Positions 20,101-28,571 of a stretch of DNA of 64,000 nucleotides are shown in pieces. Every line of letters starts with the position of its first letter. Within the stretch, counting starts at the first letter, position 1. The notes under the pieces are model-generated. The model was not told the DNA's origin, made no database searches, and was given only the letters and a program-made list of their open reading frames with translations. A program made the translations under genes and the position numbers. Origin of the DNA: an uncultured Saprospiraceae bacterium (lineage in GTDB: Bacteria > Bacteroidota > Bacteroidia > Chitinophagales > Saprospiraceae); contig CALLPI010000010.1 in the NCBI GenBank assembly GCA_938015595.1, positions 300,122 through 364,121 of the forward strand. The letters are read 5' to 3'.

Positions 20101-20988
20101 TTGAAACCTGGCGCGCAGTACAGCACCAGTAGTGAAAGTGTTGAGGTTGCCGGTGCCCGGCGCTCCACTGGCTGGGCTGCCTGGCTGGCGGCAGGTGCTG
20201 TTTTGGTAGTTCCAATACACTACCATGGAAGGAGCATTGGCTGCACTCACCCCACAGTGAAAAGCCGTCATGAAGTAGGGTGTGCAGTCGTTGCGGGTGT
20301 TGTTAATCAAAAAGCCCGTACAGGTAGTGTTGCCGTTGAGTGCATACAACCCCACCGACTGTATGATATCGCGGAAGTGATCCACGATAGCCCAACCGTC
20401 GGCCCCACCGCAAATGACATCCAGGTTGCAGGAGCCGGAGAGCATCTGTGCGAATCCCATAAAATCATGGTTAATGCTGGACAGATGCAGTCGCAACTCT
20501 GGAACTTTACTCGCCGGCAGTTGCACTTCAATAACTAGCTCGTCGCCTTCTACAATGGGCGTCCACAGTTGGGCATGTTCCTGGTTGTCGGCGGGCGTAA
20601 ACGGGCCTTGTACCGAGTGTCGGTCGGGTGTGTAAAGTAGGAGCACGCCGCCATTGGGCATGCGGTACTGGTCAAAGCCAAGATTGAGTGAATGCGCGCC
20701 AGCAGAGTGCACGCGCAGGCGCCACACGGCCAGGCCAGCGCTGGTCGTATCCCACTGGCCATGAGTTTTTGGCGAAACATCCACATGAAAGGTTTCAGCA
20801 AAGCGAGACGGACGCCCAGGTATTCGCTGAGCCAGCTCAGCCCGGCGCAGTACCTCATTGTCTAGGGGAGGCATAGTCAGGAGCGGAACGGACTCCAACG
20901 AAGATTTCAAATCGGCGGGTTGCTGCGCATAGGACTGAGCCCATAGCAAGCAGGCAACCAGCGGCAGTACTAAGCGAAATATAGGCAT
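17155..20988 (-). CDS. Secreted trypsin-like (lysyl endopeptidase-like) serine protease with P-domain, Fn3-like domains and T9SS sorting domain
   Basis: CTPYFMTAFHCGVS (catalytic His), GTTEGGSSGSPLFN (catalytic Ser), P-domain-like VGDLRATLISPSGTAAVLFDRIG...GDWTLHINDLANFDGGSLQAWHLEIC, repeats of P.L..P.......L.W....G.T.Y.....; C-terminus MPNPSPGQVFVQW...GFYLLRLQMGTHVLIHRVV. Confidence 0.88.
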   Translation of the reverse strand: MPIFRLVLPLVACLLWAQSYAQQPADLKSSLESVPLLTMPPLDNEVLRRAELAQRIPGRPSRFAETFHVDVSPKTHGQWDTTSAGLAVWRLRVHSAGAHSLNLGFDQYRMPNGGVLLLYTPDRHSVQGPFTPADNQEHAQLWTPIVEGDELVIEVQLPASKVPELRLHLSSINHDFMGFAQMLSGSCNLDVICGGADGWAIVDHFRDIIQSVGLYALNGNTTCTGFLINNTRNDCTPYFMTAFHCGVSAANAPSMVVYWNYQNSTCRQPGSPASGAPGTGNLNTFTTGAVLRARFQATDFALVELTGQIPETANAYFAGWNRSNHPPQDTVIGIHHPGLEEKRISFEFHATYPGNWGSGSQDIPTGNHIIVPDWDIGTTEGGSSGSPLFNRSKQVVGQLHGGSAACGNDLYDSYGWLAFSWNGGGTPASALRTWLDPDSTGVVAWQGRWARQCNFSVSPVIASLGVCAPDTARYTLAVSPNFEQPVDLALNNAPTGATVSWSANPAMPGDTVHLEISNTAAISPGNYTMTLGASDGIHQSNTFLYLLVNAGIPTAPVLQTPEHQAQGVSLVPAFTWVAQQPGTRYQFQLAQDAAFTQIVGNVNDLDSNGLSNQVLAPGTTYYWRVRGSNLCGQGPWSEVHSFSTAVSICASKQATDLPIVIPSQGTPTISSVINYVAPGVVAGVKIIGLDIRHTWVGDLRATLISPSGTAAVLFDRIGVPATFSGCSSDDLLLSFEDAAPNTAQQLENMCNPTLPAASGNFQPVDAFTVFIGQPATGDWTLHINDLANFDGGSLQAWHLEICTSLPHEARLFPAQTQFDLCISDTLTFEMGVGTAFDSTGVELTIEGLPSGVQYAFSSPLPVAPGQVVTVRVWGFPQVGNLDMTIAAQTASGQTASIAISAALRGTLPAALLLSPVSGATAQPQDITLVWGVVTGATGYRLRVARDSLFTQLVAEVTLPANSYNLQNLSLLTTYYWVVEVQNECGWSATTVPARFTTAGDLSLSAMPTSITACQSGVAVYTLNLGSGFIAPVTFTYASTGPGTERPLLVFDTLDNQRVARVTNLPSLARGVYQISLQVLSADGAVRTIGLSLTVKTAPDFPVLIEPANNATLYTLTPTLTWNAADGATSYLVEIARDEFFTDLVVSEIRTTPGFMPGQALAAGHYYWRVTARNECGNATAAHNRFRLEPNSVYELGNMRIRIMPNPSPGQVFVQWSEPAPAGGIISIYHINGQALQKQVFEPGATRQVIHIGDYPPGFYLLRLQMGTHVLIHRVVRS

Positions 20989-21090
20989 TACCGAAAGGAT
21001 TGTGTTACAGACTGAACGTCAAAGATATGACTCGAGATTACTCGCGCACAAGGCAAAAGCTAGTAGTGTCGGCTGCAAGCGAAAATAGGC

Positions 21091-21954
21091 TTATTCCGTT
21101 GGGCCGGTATCCTTTCTGGCTTCCAGCACATTTTGTATAGCCGGCGGAATATTGCTGAAAATATCGTATCCGGTAGCAGTTTCAATTTGGTTGACTGTCA
21201 CGCGGTATTCGCCCCAGTTCTGAGCAGCTGCCACATTCTGGTTAGGCATACTTACAGCAATGACGCGAGTACTTTCATTGATGCGACTGAGGTCATTTTC
21301 GCCTTTGGGCAACACGAGAATGACTTTCCAGGTGATAGCGGGCACAGCCACCTTACCTCCGGAAAGCGTATTGGCTGCGCCGTTATTGCCAGTGCCGCCT
21401 AAGCCGTAGTTACCCATCACAATGTACAACTCATTGCCCTGGCGCGCCAATTTGCGACAGTACGATTCCAGCTTTTCCCAGGGGCCTTGGTTCACTGCCG
21501 GCGACTGCGGGATGATATTGATCATATAAAAAGTGCTGCTATTGTCGGTCATATTCAAAGAGCGATCGGCAGAGGGGCAGTTGTGTCCTCGGTCAAATCC
21601 GCTACCTACATAATCAGCACTTGACACCTGATACCACCCAGCGGGCAGGTCGGGATAAGGCCGGAAATCATCCTGGCGGTCCACTGTGCCCAGCCATTCG
21701 GCGCTCAGGTACCAACTCACCCAGTTAGGAATACCCCGGGTGCGGTTGTAAGATACCGCGTACTGCGGCAAGGTAATGAGGTAGTTTTCGGCATTGCTAG
21801 GTTGCGTGGTGGCATTGCTGGGGTTGCCTAGCAACATGTTGAACTCCTCCAGATCAGATGTTTGTGGCTCTTCCGGCATATCTTTCTCACAAGACCATGC
21901 TCCTGCCAGTACAAACCCGACCAGTAAAAAAGCCGGCCAACGCTTATTTTGCAT
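21091..21954 (-). CDS. DNA/RNA non-specific endonuclease (NUC1-type), predicted lipoprotein
   Basis: Lipobox-like LVGFVLAGAWSC; active-site DRGHNCPSADR; YMINIIPQSPAVNQGPWEKLE. Confidence 0.92.
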   Translation of the reverse strand: MQNKRWPAFLLVGFVLAGAWSCEKDMPEEPQTSDLEEFNMLLGNPSNATTQPSNAENYLITLPQYAVSYNRTRGIPNWVSWYLSAEWLGTVDRQDDFRPYPDLPAGWYQVSSADYVGSGFDRGHNCPSADRSLNMTDNSSTFYMINIIPQSPAVNQGPWEKLESYCRKLARQGNELYIVMGNYGLGGTGNNGAANTLSGGKVAVPAITWKVILVLPKGENDLSRINESTRVIAVSMPNQNVAAAQNWGEYRVTVNQIETATGYDIFSNIPPAIQNVLEARKDTGPTE

Positions 21955-21984
21955 ATATTCTTGATTTTCAGATACTGTCTCACT

Positions 21985-22058
21985 TTATACTGTGCAACGC
22001 CAAGTTTTGTGCATGGTTTGCGGATGTTGCACACAAAACTTGGCGAGTCGAAGTATAA
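21985..22058 (+). repeat. Dispersed palindromic element, copy 3 (best-preserved)
   Basis: Ends ttatac...gtataa; perfect 14-bp inner arms cgccaagttttgtg (21998-22011) and cacaaaacttggcg (22032-22045). Confidence 0.85.
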
Positions 22059-22077
22059 CATAAAAAGCCCCTACACC

Positions 22078-22959
22078 TCACAGTCTCACGGTCTCAAAAA
22101 TCTTCAGACTCAAATCCAAACTCACCGCTGAATGCGTCAATGCCCCTACAGAGATGAAGTTGACCCCAGTCTGAGCTATTTTGCGCACGTTGTGAATGTT
22201 GACCCCACCGGAGGCCTCAGTTTCGTAGCGCCCATCTACGATAGCTATGGCTTCGTGGAGCAGAGGCAACTCGAAATTGTCGAACATGATGCGATCTATT
22301 TGGCCAACTTCCAGCACTTCGTAAAGCTCTACCAGATTGCGCACCTCTACAGTGATATCGAGGTCTTCCAGTTGGTGAGTTTTACGATATTCCAACACGC
22401 GCTCAATAGCTGCCCTCATGCTGCCGCAGGCTTCTACGTGGTTATCTTTGATGAGAAAGCGGTCATACAGTCCGTTGCGATAGTTGGTGCAGCCGCCCAG
22501 CCGTACGGCCCACTTTTCCAGAAAACGAATCAGCGGGGTGGTTTTGCGGGTATCCAGGATGGTCACAGGCAGATCTTCCACTTCAAAATGGAAGCGATTG
22601 CTCAGGGTAGCAATGCCGCTCATTCGTTGCATGGTGTTGAGTATGAGGCGCTCTGCGCTGAGCAGTGCACGGGTGTTGCACTCGGTTTCAAAGGCTTGCT
22701 CACCAGCGCTGACGTCTGCGCCGTCTTCCAGATACAATTGGAAATGCGACTGTGGATCTACCTTGTGCAAGATACGACGAGCTACTTCTACGCCAGCCAG
22801 CACACCAGGTTCTTTAATGAGCAGGTGTGCTTTGCTGCGGCTATTGGCAGGTATGCAGGCCAGCGAGGTGTGGTCGGCGGGGCCAATATCCTCGTTCAGT
22901 GCCTGGTCAATGAAGTTGTCCAGCAAGGTATTGGCTTCGGTATCAGATGATATGGTCAT
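22078..22959 (-). CDS. nadC: Nicotinate-nucleotide pyrophosphorylase (carboxylating)
   Basis: ALNEDIGPADHTS, LSAERLILNTMQRMSGIAT, ILDTRKTTPLIRFLEKWAVRLGGCTNYRNGLYDRFLIKDNH. Confidence 0.96.
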   Translation of the reverse strand: MTISSDTEANTLLDNFIDQALNEDIGPADHTSLACIPANSRSKAHLLIKEPGVLAGVEVARRILHKVDPQSHFQLYLEDGADVSAGEQAFETECNTRALLSAERLILNTMQRMSGIATLSNRFHFEVEDLPVTILDTRKTTPLIRFLEKWAVRLGGCTNYRNGLYDRFLIKDNHVEACGSMRAAIERVLEYRKTHQLEDLDITVEVRNLVELYEVLEVGQIDRIMFDNFELPLLHEAIAIVDGRYETEASGGVNIHNVRKIAQTGVNFISVGALTHSAVSLDLSLKIFETVRL

Positions 22960-23016
22960 TTGGTATGGTTTCTGAAAACGGACAAAATAGCACGGCGCAA
23001 GCTGGCGCCAGAATGA

Positions 23017-23745
23017 TTAAAACAGAACCCCCAGGCGGAGTATCAACCCATTGGCTTTGCCTTTGGAATTTTCGCGTACGGGTTCAGGACGGTTGGGTAC
23101 AAAAGTTTGCCCTCGGTTGCGCGTCAGGTCAGCGAAGCCCACCTGGAAGGCTAAACCCAATACCAGTGACGTGCTCTGCGAAATGCTGCGCTCCAGACCA
23201 GCACCAATACCCCAAGAGAGGTTGAAGGGGTTCACTTCTTTGCGTATGTTGAGCTTTTCTACTTCTTCGCCCAATCCCTGGCCTATGGCAGTGCCCCTGG
23301 CTTGGGTTTTGAAGCCAAGTGCCAGAGCCGGCTCTACGTAGAAGCGATTGTAGCCAAACTCCTTGGTGCGCATCTTCAAGCCAATGGGGATTTCCACAAA
23401 CTGAATGCCGTACTTGAGTTTGACCATATCAGGCATTGTATCCACGCCTGGAGGGAGTATAGCAGGATCCCAGTAAATACCGGAATACTCATGGAGCAGC
23501 GTGCCCCCGGCGTTGAACCAAAACCCAATACCGCTGGACACCGCATAGTTTTCCCTGAAGTAAAACTCGCCCAGCATGCCCAGTTTCAGCCCCAGATTCT
23601 GGCCGCTACTGTTGATGCGGTTGTTGTCGGTGTTCATCCAACTCAATACAGGACTGGCCTGAAAGCCGAAGCGGACGTCCTGTTGGCTCCAGGCCGCACT
23701 CGACATGCCAGTCATAAAGCAAATAGCGATTGCAATTTTTCTCAT
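23017..23745 (-). CDS. Outer-membrane beta-barrel protein, PorT-like
   Basis: Signal peptide; FGFQASPVLSWMNTDNNRINSSG, LKYGIQFVEIPIGLKMRTKEFGYNRFYVEPALALGFK. PorT assignment by family resemblance only. Confidence 0.7.
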   Translation of the reverse strand: MRKIAIAICFMTGMSSAAWSQQDVRFGFQASPVLSWMNTDNNRINSSGQNLGLKLGMLGEFYFRENYAVSSGIGFWFNAGGTLLHEYSGIYWDPAILPPGVDTMPDMVKLKYGIQFVEIPIGLKMRTKEFGYNRFYVEPALALGFKTQARGTAIGQGLGEEVEKLNIRKEVNPFNLSWGIGAGLERSISQSTSLVLGLAFQVGFADLTRNRGQTFVPNRPEPVRENSKGKANGLILRLGVLF

Positions 23746-23845
23746 AAAAGCATTGTTTTAATGCAGAAACGTTGCGCATTTGTAATTTCGCGCCCCAAAA
23801 ACGCCGACAAAGTTAAAAGTTGTTGGAGCAAAGTATAAACATCCT

Positions 23846-24904
23846 GTGAAAGAAATGACAAACACACAGTGGCGGGTCTGGTGGATTCCTATGGTTTTTC
23901 TGGCTTGGACCTGCGCCCGAACAGACGAAAAAGCACCCGATGTATCGGATATCAACGTGGAAGTAAACATCCACCGATTTGAAAAAGACCTCTTCGCCAT
24001 TGATACACTTGAGGTAGCCAAAGGGCTAGAAGAGCTCGAAAAGGCTTACCCTGAGTTCAGCGAGATATTCTTCAACGAAATTCTCGGCTCCAAAAACCCG
24101 CAGATCGCTCCCGAAGGCCACGTGGCCTATGTGAAAGGCTTTCTGCAACACCCTGCCGTGCGCGCGCTCTACGATTCCTGCATGCTCAGGTACAATACCA
24201 TGCCCGACATTGAACGCGACTTCCGACAGGCCTTCCAGTATTTCAAGTACTACTTTCCAGATAGAGAAGCACCTGACATCACCACCTTCATCAGCGAGTA
24301 CAGCATCGGCAATTTTATATACGGCGACAACTCCCTGGCCGTAGGTCTCGACTTCTTCCTGGGAGCCCAGCATCCTTATGCCGCCATGAACCCCGGCAAC
24401 TCCAACTTCTCCGCCTATCTGACCCGCACCTTCACCCGCGAGCACCTGGTGAGCAAAACGCTCCAGCCCCTCATTGAGGATATTCTCGGCCCACCCTACG
24501 GCAACCGAATGCTGGATGTCATGGTCTACAACGGCAAGAAACTCTACCTACTGGACTTACTGCTGCCTTACACCCCCGACAGTATCAAATGGGAAGTGAC
24601 CGGTGCCCAAGCCCAATGGCTTCAGAAAAACCAGATGGAAATGTGGGCTTTCTTCCTGAGCGAAAACCTGCTGTATTCCTCCAATTGGAGCCAAATCCGC
24701 AAGTACGTCGAGTACTCACCCAGCTCGCCTGGTATGCCACCAGAAGCTCCGGGGCGCACCGCCAATTTCATGGGGCTACAAATTGTCAAGGCTTACATGA
24801 AGCTCCACCCTGAAACCAACATAGAGCAACTCATAGCCATGCGCGATGCCCAGGAATTGCTCACCAAAAGCCGATTCAAACCTGAGCGTAGAAGCCGGCT
24901 TTAG
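23846..24904 (+). CDS. GldB-like gliding-motility lipoprotein
   Basis: Lipobox-like VFLAWTC; INRFEKDLF-type VNIHRFEKDLFAIDT; FISEYSIGNFIYGDNSLAVGLDFFLGAQHPYA; QPLIEDILGPPYGNRMLDVMVYNGKKLYLLDLLLPYTPDS. Confidence 0.85.
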   Translation: MKEMTNTQWRVWWIPMVFLAWTCARTDEKAPDVSDINVEVNIHRFEKDLFAIDTLEVAKGLEELEKAYPEFSEIFFNEILGSKNPQIAPEGHVAYVKGFLQHPAVRALYDSCMLRYNTMPDIERDFRQAFQYFKYYFPDREAPDITTFISEYSIGNFIYGDNSLAVGLDFFLGAQHPYAAMNPGNSNFSAYLTRTFTREHLVSKTLQPLIEDILGPPYGNRMLDVMVYNGKKLYLLDLLLPYTPDSIKWEVTGAQAQWLQKNQMEMWAFFLSENLLYSSNWSQIRKYVEYSPSSPGMPPEAPGRTANFMGLQIVKAYMKLHPETNIEQLIAMRDAQELLTKSRFKPERRSRL

Positions 24905-25033
24905 CCCAATGCCCGATTTGTCTTCACCTGAATACTATAGCAGCCTTTCATATCACTACTGTACTCAACTTTAATGACCTTTCGATTGTAATTATAGAGG
25001 CTTATCTAGAACTTTGAAATTGCATATCAACAC

Positions 25034-25996
25034 ATGAGCACCATCGCAACGCGCTCCATTCCTTTGGTCAGCCTCGACGCCTTCGTGCATGGAACCGAAA
25101 ATGACCGTCGCGCTTTTGTCAAAGACCTGGGCGACGCCTTTCATCACATCGGCTTCGTGGGCGTCGTCAATCACGGCGTCGCCAAAGAACTCATCGAAGA
25201 CTTTTACAAGGAGGCCAAGCGCTTTTTTAGCCTCCCCGAAGAAGTCAAAAAAAAGTACGAAATTCCTGGCTTGGCTGGCCAGCGCGGCTATACTTCTTTT
25301 GGCAAAGAGCACGCCAAGCAATCCAAAGTGGCTGACCTCAAGGAGTTTTTCCAAATCGGGCAGGAGGTGATAGATGATGACCCAGTGCCATACGAGTACC
25401 CGAAGAATGTGCACGTCGCCGAAGTACCCAACTTCACCATGTCGGGTCTGAAGTTGTATCGCGCCTTCGAGAAAGCCGGCGCCCATCTACTGCGCGCCAT
25501 CGCCCTGCACCTGGGCCTGCCAGAGCAATACTTCGACGAGCATATACTCAACGGCAACAGCATCTTACGGGCCATCCACTATCCGCCCATCACACAAGAG
25601 CCTGCATCGGCCATACGCGCCGAGCAGCACGAAGACATCAACCTCATCACCCTGCTGGTAGGCGCCTCCGCAGGTGGCCTGGAACTGCTGGATGCACACA
25701 ATGAGTGGGTACCCATCCTGCCCGAAGACGACGAAATCGTCATCAACGTGGGCGATATGCTGCAGCGCCTGACCAACAACTACCTCAAGTCCACCACGCA
25801 CCGGGTGGTCAATCCGCCGCGCGAACTCTGGCATCTGCCCAGGCTTTCTATCCCTTTCTTCCTGCATCCCAAAAGCAGTATGGATCTGAGTTGCCTGCCC
25901 TCTTGCGTTACGGAACAACGCCCGTTGGCCTACTCGCCCATCACCGCGGGGGAGTACCTGAACGAGCGCCTGCGGGAGATAGGTCTAAAAAAGTAG
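25034..25996 (+). CDS. Isopenicillin N synthase-family 2OG-Fe(II) oxygenase
   Basis: IPLVSLDAFVHG, HxD motif QHEDINLITLL, VNVGDMLQRLTNNYLKSTTHRVVNPP, RLSIPFFLHP. Confidence 0.92.
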   Translation: MSTIATRSIPLVSLDAFVHGTENDRRAFVKDLGDAFHHIGFVGVVNHGVAKELIEDFYKEAKRFFSLPEEVKKKYEIPGLAGQRGYTSFGKEHAKQSKVADLKEFFQIGQEVIDDDPVPYEYPKNVHVAEVPNFTMSGLKLYRAFEKAGAHLLRAIALHLGLPEQYFDEHILNGNSILRAIHYPPITQEPASAIRAEQHEDINLITLLVGASAGGLELLDAHNEWVPILPEDDEIVINVGDMLQRLTNNYLKSTTHRVVNPPRELWHLPRLSIPFFLHPKSSMDLSCLPSCVTEQRPLAYSPITAGEYLNERLREIGLKK

Positions 25997-26019
25997 CGCA
26001 CCTTGTCGGCGCGAATGTC

Positions 26020-26027
26020 TAACTTTG
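26020..26027 (+). promoter_or_regulatory. Bacteroidetes-type -7 promoter element TAACTTTG
   Basis: TAnnTTTG match 20 nt upstream of the tatA ATG. Confidence 0.45.
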
Positions 26028-26046
26028 TATTCTAAATACTTTCAGA

Positions 26047-26295
26047 ATGAATATCTTGTTGTTTTTCAGCATGGGTGGGTCCGAAATCCTCGTGATTTTC
26101 GGTGTAGTACTCTTGCTTTTTGGCGGAAAAAAAATTCCCGAACTGATGCGCGGCATTGGCAAAGGTATCCGCGAGTTCAACGCTGCCCGATCCAACATTG
26201 AATCCGAGCTACGAGAAGGCATGCGCGAAGCCGAGCGCAAAGAACTGGAAGAGCGCGCCAAAAAGCAGCAGGGAGACCCGATCGAGCGCTATTGA
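26047..26295 (+). CDS. tatA: Twin-arginine translocase TatA/TatE subunit
   Basis: [39 protein letters not shown]. Confidence 0.93.
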   Translation: MNILLFFSMGGSEILVIFGVVLLLFGGKKIPELMRGIGKGIREFNAARSNIESELREGMREAERKELEERAKKQQGDPIERY

Positions 26296-26333
26296 ACTGA
26301 ATGTAAGCGACTTCGCATCGGCTACACACACTT

Positions 26334-27917
26334 ATGAATATCTCCCGAATCCCGTTTGACCGGATACCGCAACTTTCCCGGATTGATGTGGCGTATGCCA
26401 CCGGAAATGAAGCGCTCCGCCCTTTTTACGAGTATCAACCTGATTTGAAGCAGTTTGCACGGGTCATAGCGCGCCGTCGGCAGTTTCCCTTTTACAGGAG
26501 CGAGTTAGTTGAAGCGCTACGCACCCAGTACAGCAACTTGCCACCCATACCGGAAGTGCAGCGCCAGGTAGAGCTACTTAGCCTGCCCGATACCTTCACC
26601 ATTGCTACTGCTCACCAGCCCTGTTTGCTCACAGGGCCTCTATATGTGGTGTACAAGATTGTAAACGTGATACGCCTGGCTGCACAATTGGCCCAGGCGT
26701 ATCCTCATTGTCATTTTGTGCCCATATTTGTGAGCGGTTCAGAAGACCACGACTTCGAAGAAATCAATAAAGTACGCCTGTTTGGCAAAACGCTGGAGTG
26801 GCACAGCGGTTGGCGCGGCGCAGTAGGAGCTATGCCGGCTTACACCCTCCAACCCTTGCTGGAAGAACTACGACTGGTGCTAGGGGAAGCAGGTGACAAT
26901 GCGTTCGAGCAGATTCGATTGGCGTATAGTGCACATGATACCTATGGCAAAGCCGCCCTTGACCTGCTGCATCGCTTTTTTGGCGCTTACGGCCTGGTGG
27001 TGCTGGATGCCAGCGTACCAGCACTCAAACGTCTGTTTGTGCCTGCCATAGAGCGTGAACTGCTTCAGCGCCCTTCACAAAAACTAGTGAGTCAAGCCCA
27101 GCAAAGCCTACAAGCCATAGGGTTTAGCCCCCAGGCGCATGCCCGCGACATCAACCTTTTTTACCTGCAGGAAGGGCTGCGCGAGCGCATCGTCAGAGAA
27201 GGCAACCAGTTCAAGGTGCTGAACACAGACTTATGCTTTAACGAGGCACAAATCCTGGCAGAACTACACGCCCATCCTGAACGGTTTAGCCCCAATGTAG
27301 TAATGCGCCCGCTCTATCAGGAAACCATTTTACCTAACCTGGCCTATACCGGTGGCGGAGGCGAGATTGCCTACTGGTTGGAGCGCAAGAGCCAGTTTGC
27401 CTATTTTGGGGTGCACTATCCCATGCTGGTGCGCCGCAGCTCGGCGTGGTGGCTAGACGAAGGCGGCCGCAAACGCATGGCCAAACTCGGTATTCGACCG
27501 GAACAATTGTTTGAAGACGTAGAAACCTTAGTTAAGCAGTATGTAGCTGCCAACACCACCTACGAAATTGACCTGGCAGCAGAGCGGGCGCAGATTATAT
27601 CGGTTTTCGAGCAGGTATTGAGCAAGGCCGCCGCCGTTGATCCTACCCTGGAAAAAGCCGTGCTGGCCGAGCAAACCCGGCAATTGAACGCACTGGAAGC
27701 ACTGGAAGCCAAAATTTTGCGCGCTGAAAAACAAAAACAGGATACTGCACTCCAGCAATTGCGCAACCTCAAGGAAAAATACTTTCCTGGCAATGGCCTC
27801 CAGGAAAGACACGATAACTTCTTACCGCTCTATCTCCGGCATGGGCATACCTTTTTCGACACCTTGCTGGAATACCTTGACCCACTGACACCCAGCTTTG
27901 TTGTCATAGAGGAATAG
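26334..27917 (+). CDS. bshC: Bacillithiol biosynthesis cysteine-adding enzyme BshC
   Basis: TIATAHQPCLLTGPLYVVYKIVNVIRLA, FVPIFVSGSEDHDFEEINKVRLFGK, VVMRPLYQETILPNLAYTGGGGEIAYWLERK. Confidence 0.94.
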   Translation: MNISRIPFDRIPQLSRIDVAYATGNEALRPFYEYQPDLKQFARVIARRRQFPFYRSELVEALRTQYSNLPPIPEVQRQVELLSLPDTFTIATAHQPCLLTGPLYVVYKIVNVIRLAAQLAQAYPHCHFVPIFVSGSEDHDFEEINKVRLFGKTLEWHSGWRGAVGAMPAYTLQPLLEELRLVLGEAGDNAFEQIRLAYSAHDTYGKAALDLLHRFFGAYGLVVLDASVPALKRLFVPAIERELLQRPSQKLVSQAQQSLQAIGFSPQAHARDINLFYLQEGLRERIVREGNQFKVLNTDLCFNEAQILAELHAHPERFSPNVVMRPLYQETILPNLAYTGGGGEIAYWLERKSQFAYFGVHYPMLVRRSSAWWLDEGGRKRMAKLGIRPEQLFEDVETLVKQYVAANTTYEIDLAAERAQIISVFEQVLSKAAAVDPTLEKAVLAEQTRQLNALEALEAKILRAEKQKQDTALQQLRNLKEKYFPGNGLQERHDNFLPLYLRHGHTFFDTLLEYLDPLTPSFVVIEE

Positions 27918-27921
27918 CCCT

Positions 27922-28077
27922 CTATTGATGCGGCTTGTGTATGATATAGGTGTCATCCTTGCGATAAAACACCTTGACTCCGCATTGCTGCAGGCCAACG
28001 GAAACTAGGATAAATATGGCTATGGCCAGCAGGAGCAACTCCAGCGGGGTAATGGCCCGTTTCTTTTCTTCGCTCAT
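27922..28077 (-). CDS. Small single-TM protein (51 aa)
   Basis: MSEEKKRAITPLELLLLAIAIFILVSVGLQQCGVKVFYRKDDTYIIHKPHQ; start moved to Met34 of the listed ORF. Confidence 0.55.
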   Translation of the reverse strand: MSEEKKRAITPLELLLLAIAIFILVSVGLQQCGVKVFYRKDDTYIIHKPHQ

Positions 28078-28151
28078 AAAACCGTCTTTGCGTTCAAGCA
28101 AGCAAAGATAGCAAGCCTTTGGGCAGTATGGTGTTTTCCAGAAAAACAAGT

Positions 28152-28159
28152 TACCTTTG
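28152..28159 (+). promoter_or_regulatory. Bacteroidetes-type -7 promoter element TACCTTTG
   Basis: TAnnTTTG match 22 nt upstream of the ATG at 28182. Confidence 0.5.
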
Positions 28160-28181
28160 CAACTAAAAAAGCTCAAGCCTT

Positions 28182-28571
28182 ATGGCTATGAAGAAAACAC
28201 TGGTTCTTTGGGGTGCTGCATTGGTCGCCCAACTTTTTTCGTGCGGTTGGGGCAAGCCTGACCCTGCAGAAATATTGCCAGGCGGGCGCTGGCTAGCTGC
28301 TGAGGCCACTCGCGACGGCAAGCCTACTGGCACACTAACTGACTTGTTCTACGAATTTCTACCTAACGACAGTCTCTACACCAACATAGCTGGCTCGCCG
28401 CAGGGGATGAGATACTATATCGTGGACAACGTGATACAGCAGCGTAAGGGGCCTTTCGACGCTGACCTAGTTATTGAATCCATCACCCCTGCCGAAATGG
28501 TGGTTCATACCATACTCAACGAGTCGGAATTCAGGGTGCGCTTCGTTAAGCAAGCTCAGCAGCCCCAATAG
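28182..28571 (+). CDS. Hypothetical lipoprotein, 129 aa
   Basis: Signal peptide with LFSCGWG lipobox-like site; no family recognised. Confidence 0.65.
   Translation: MAMKKTLVLWGAALVAQLFSCGWGKPDPAEILPGGRWLAAEATRDGKPTGTLTDLFYEFLPNDSLYTNIAGSPQGMRYYIVDNVIQQRKGPFDADLVIESITPAEMVVHTILNESEFRVRFVKQAQQPQ

Noticed and set aside
22132-22950. 272-aa plus-strand ORF antisense to nadC
   Set aside because: The opposite strand encodes a clear NadC; this is a long antisense frame caused by codon bias, with no recognisable domain.
25034-27917. Isopenicillin N synthase-family gene considered as part of a beta-lactam or peptide biosynthetic cluster
   Set aside because: No NRPS or tailoring neighbours; neighbours are tatA and bshC. 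Generic 2OG-Fe(II) oxygenase is the safer call.
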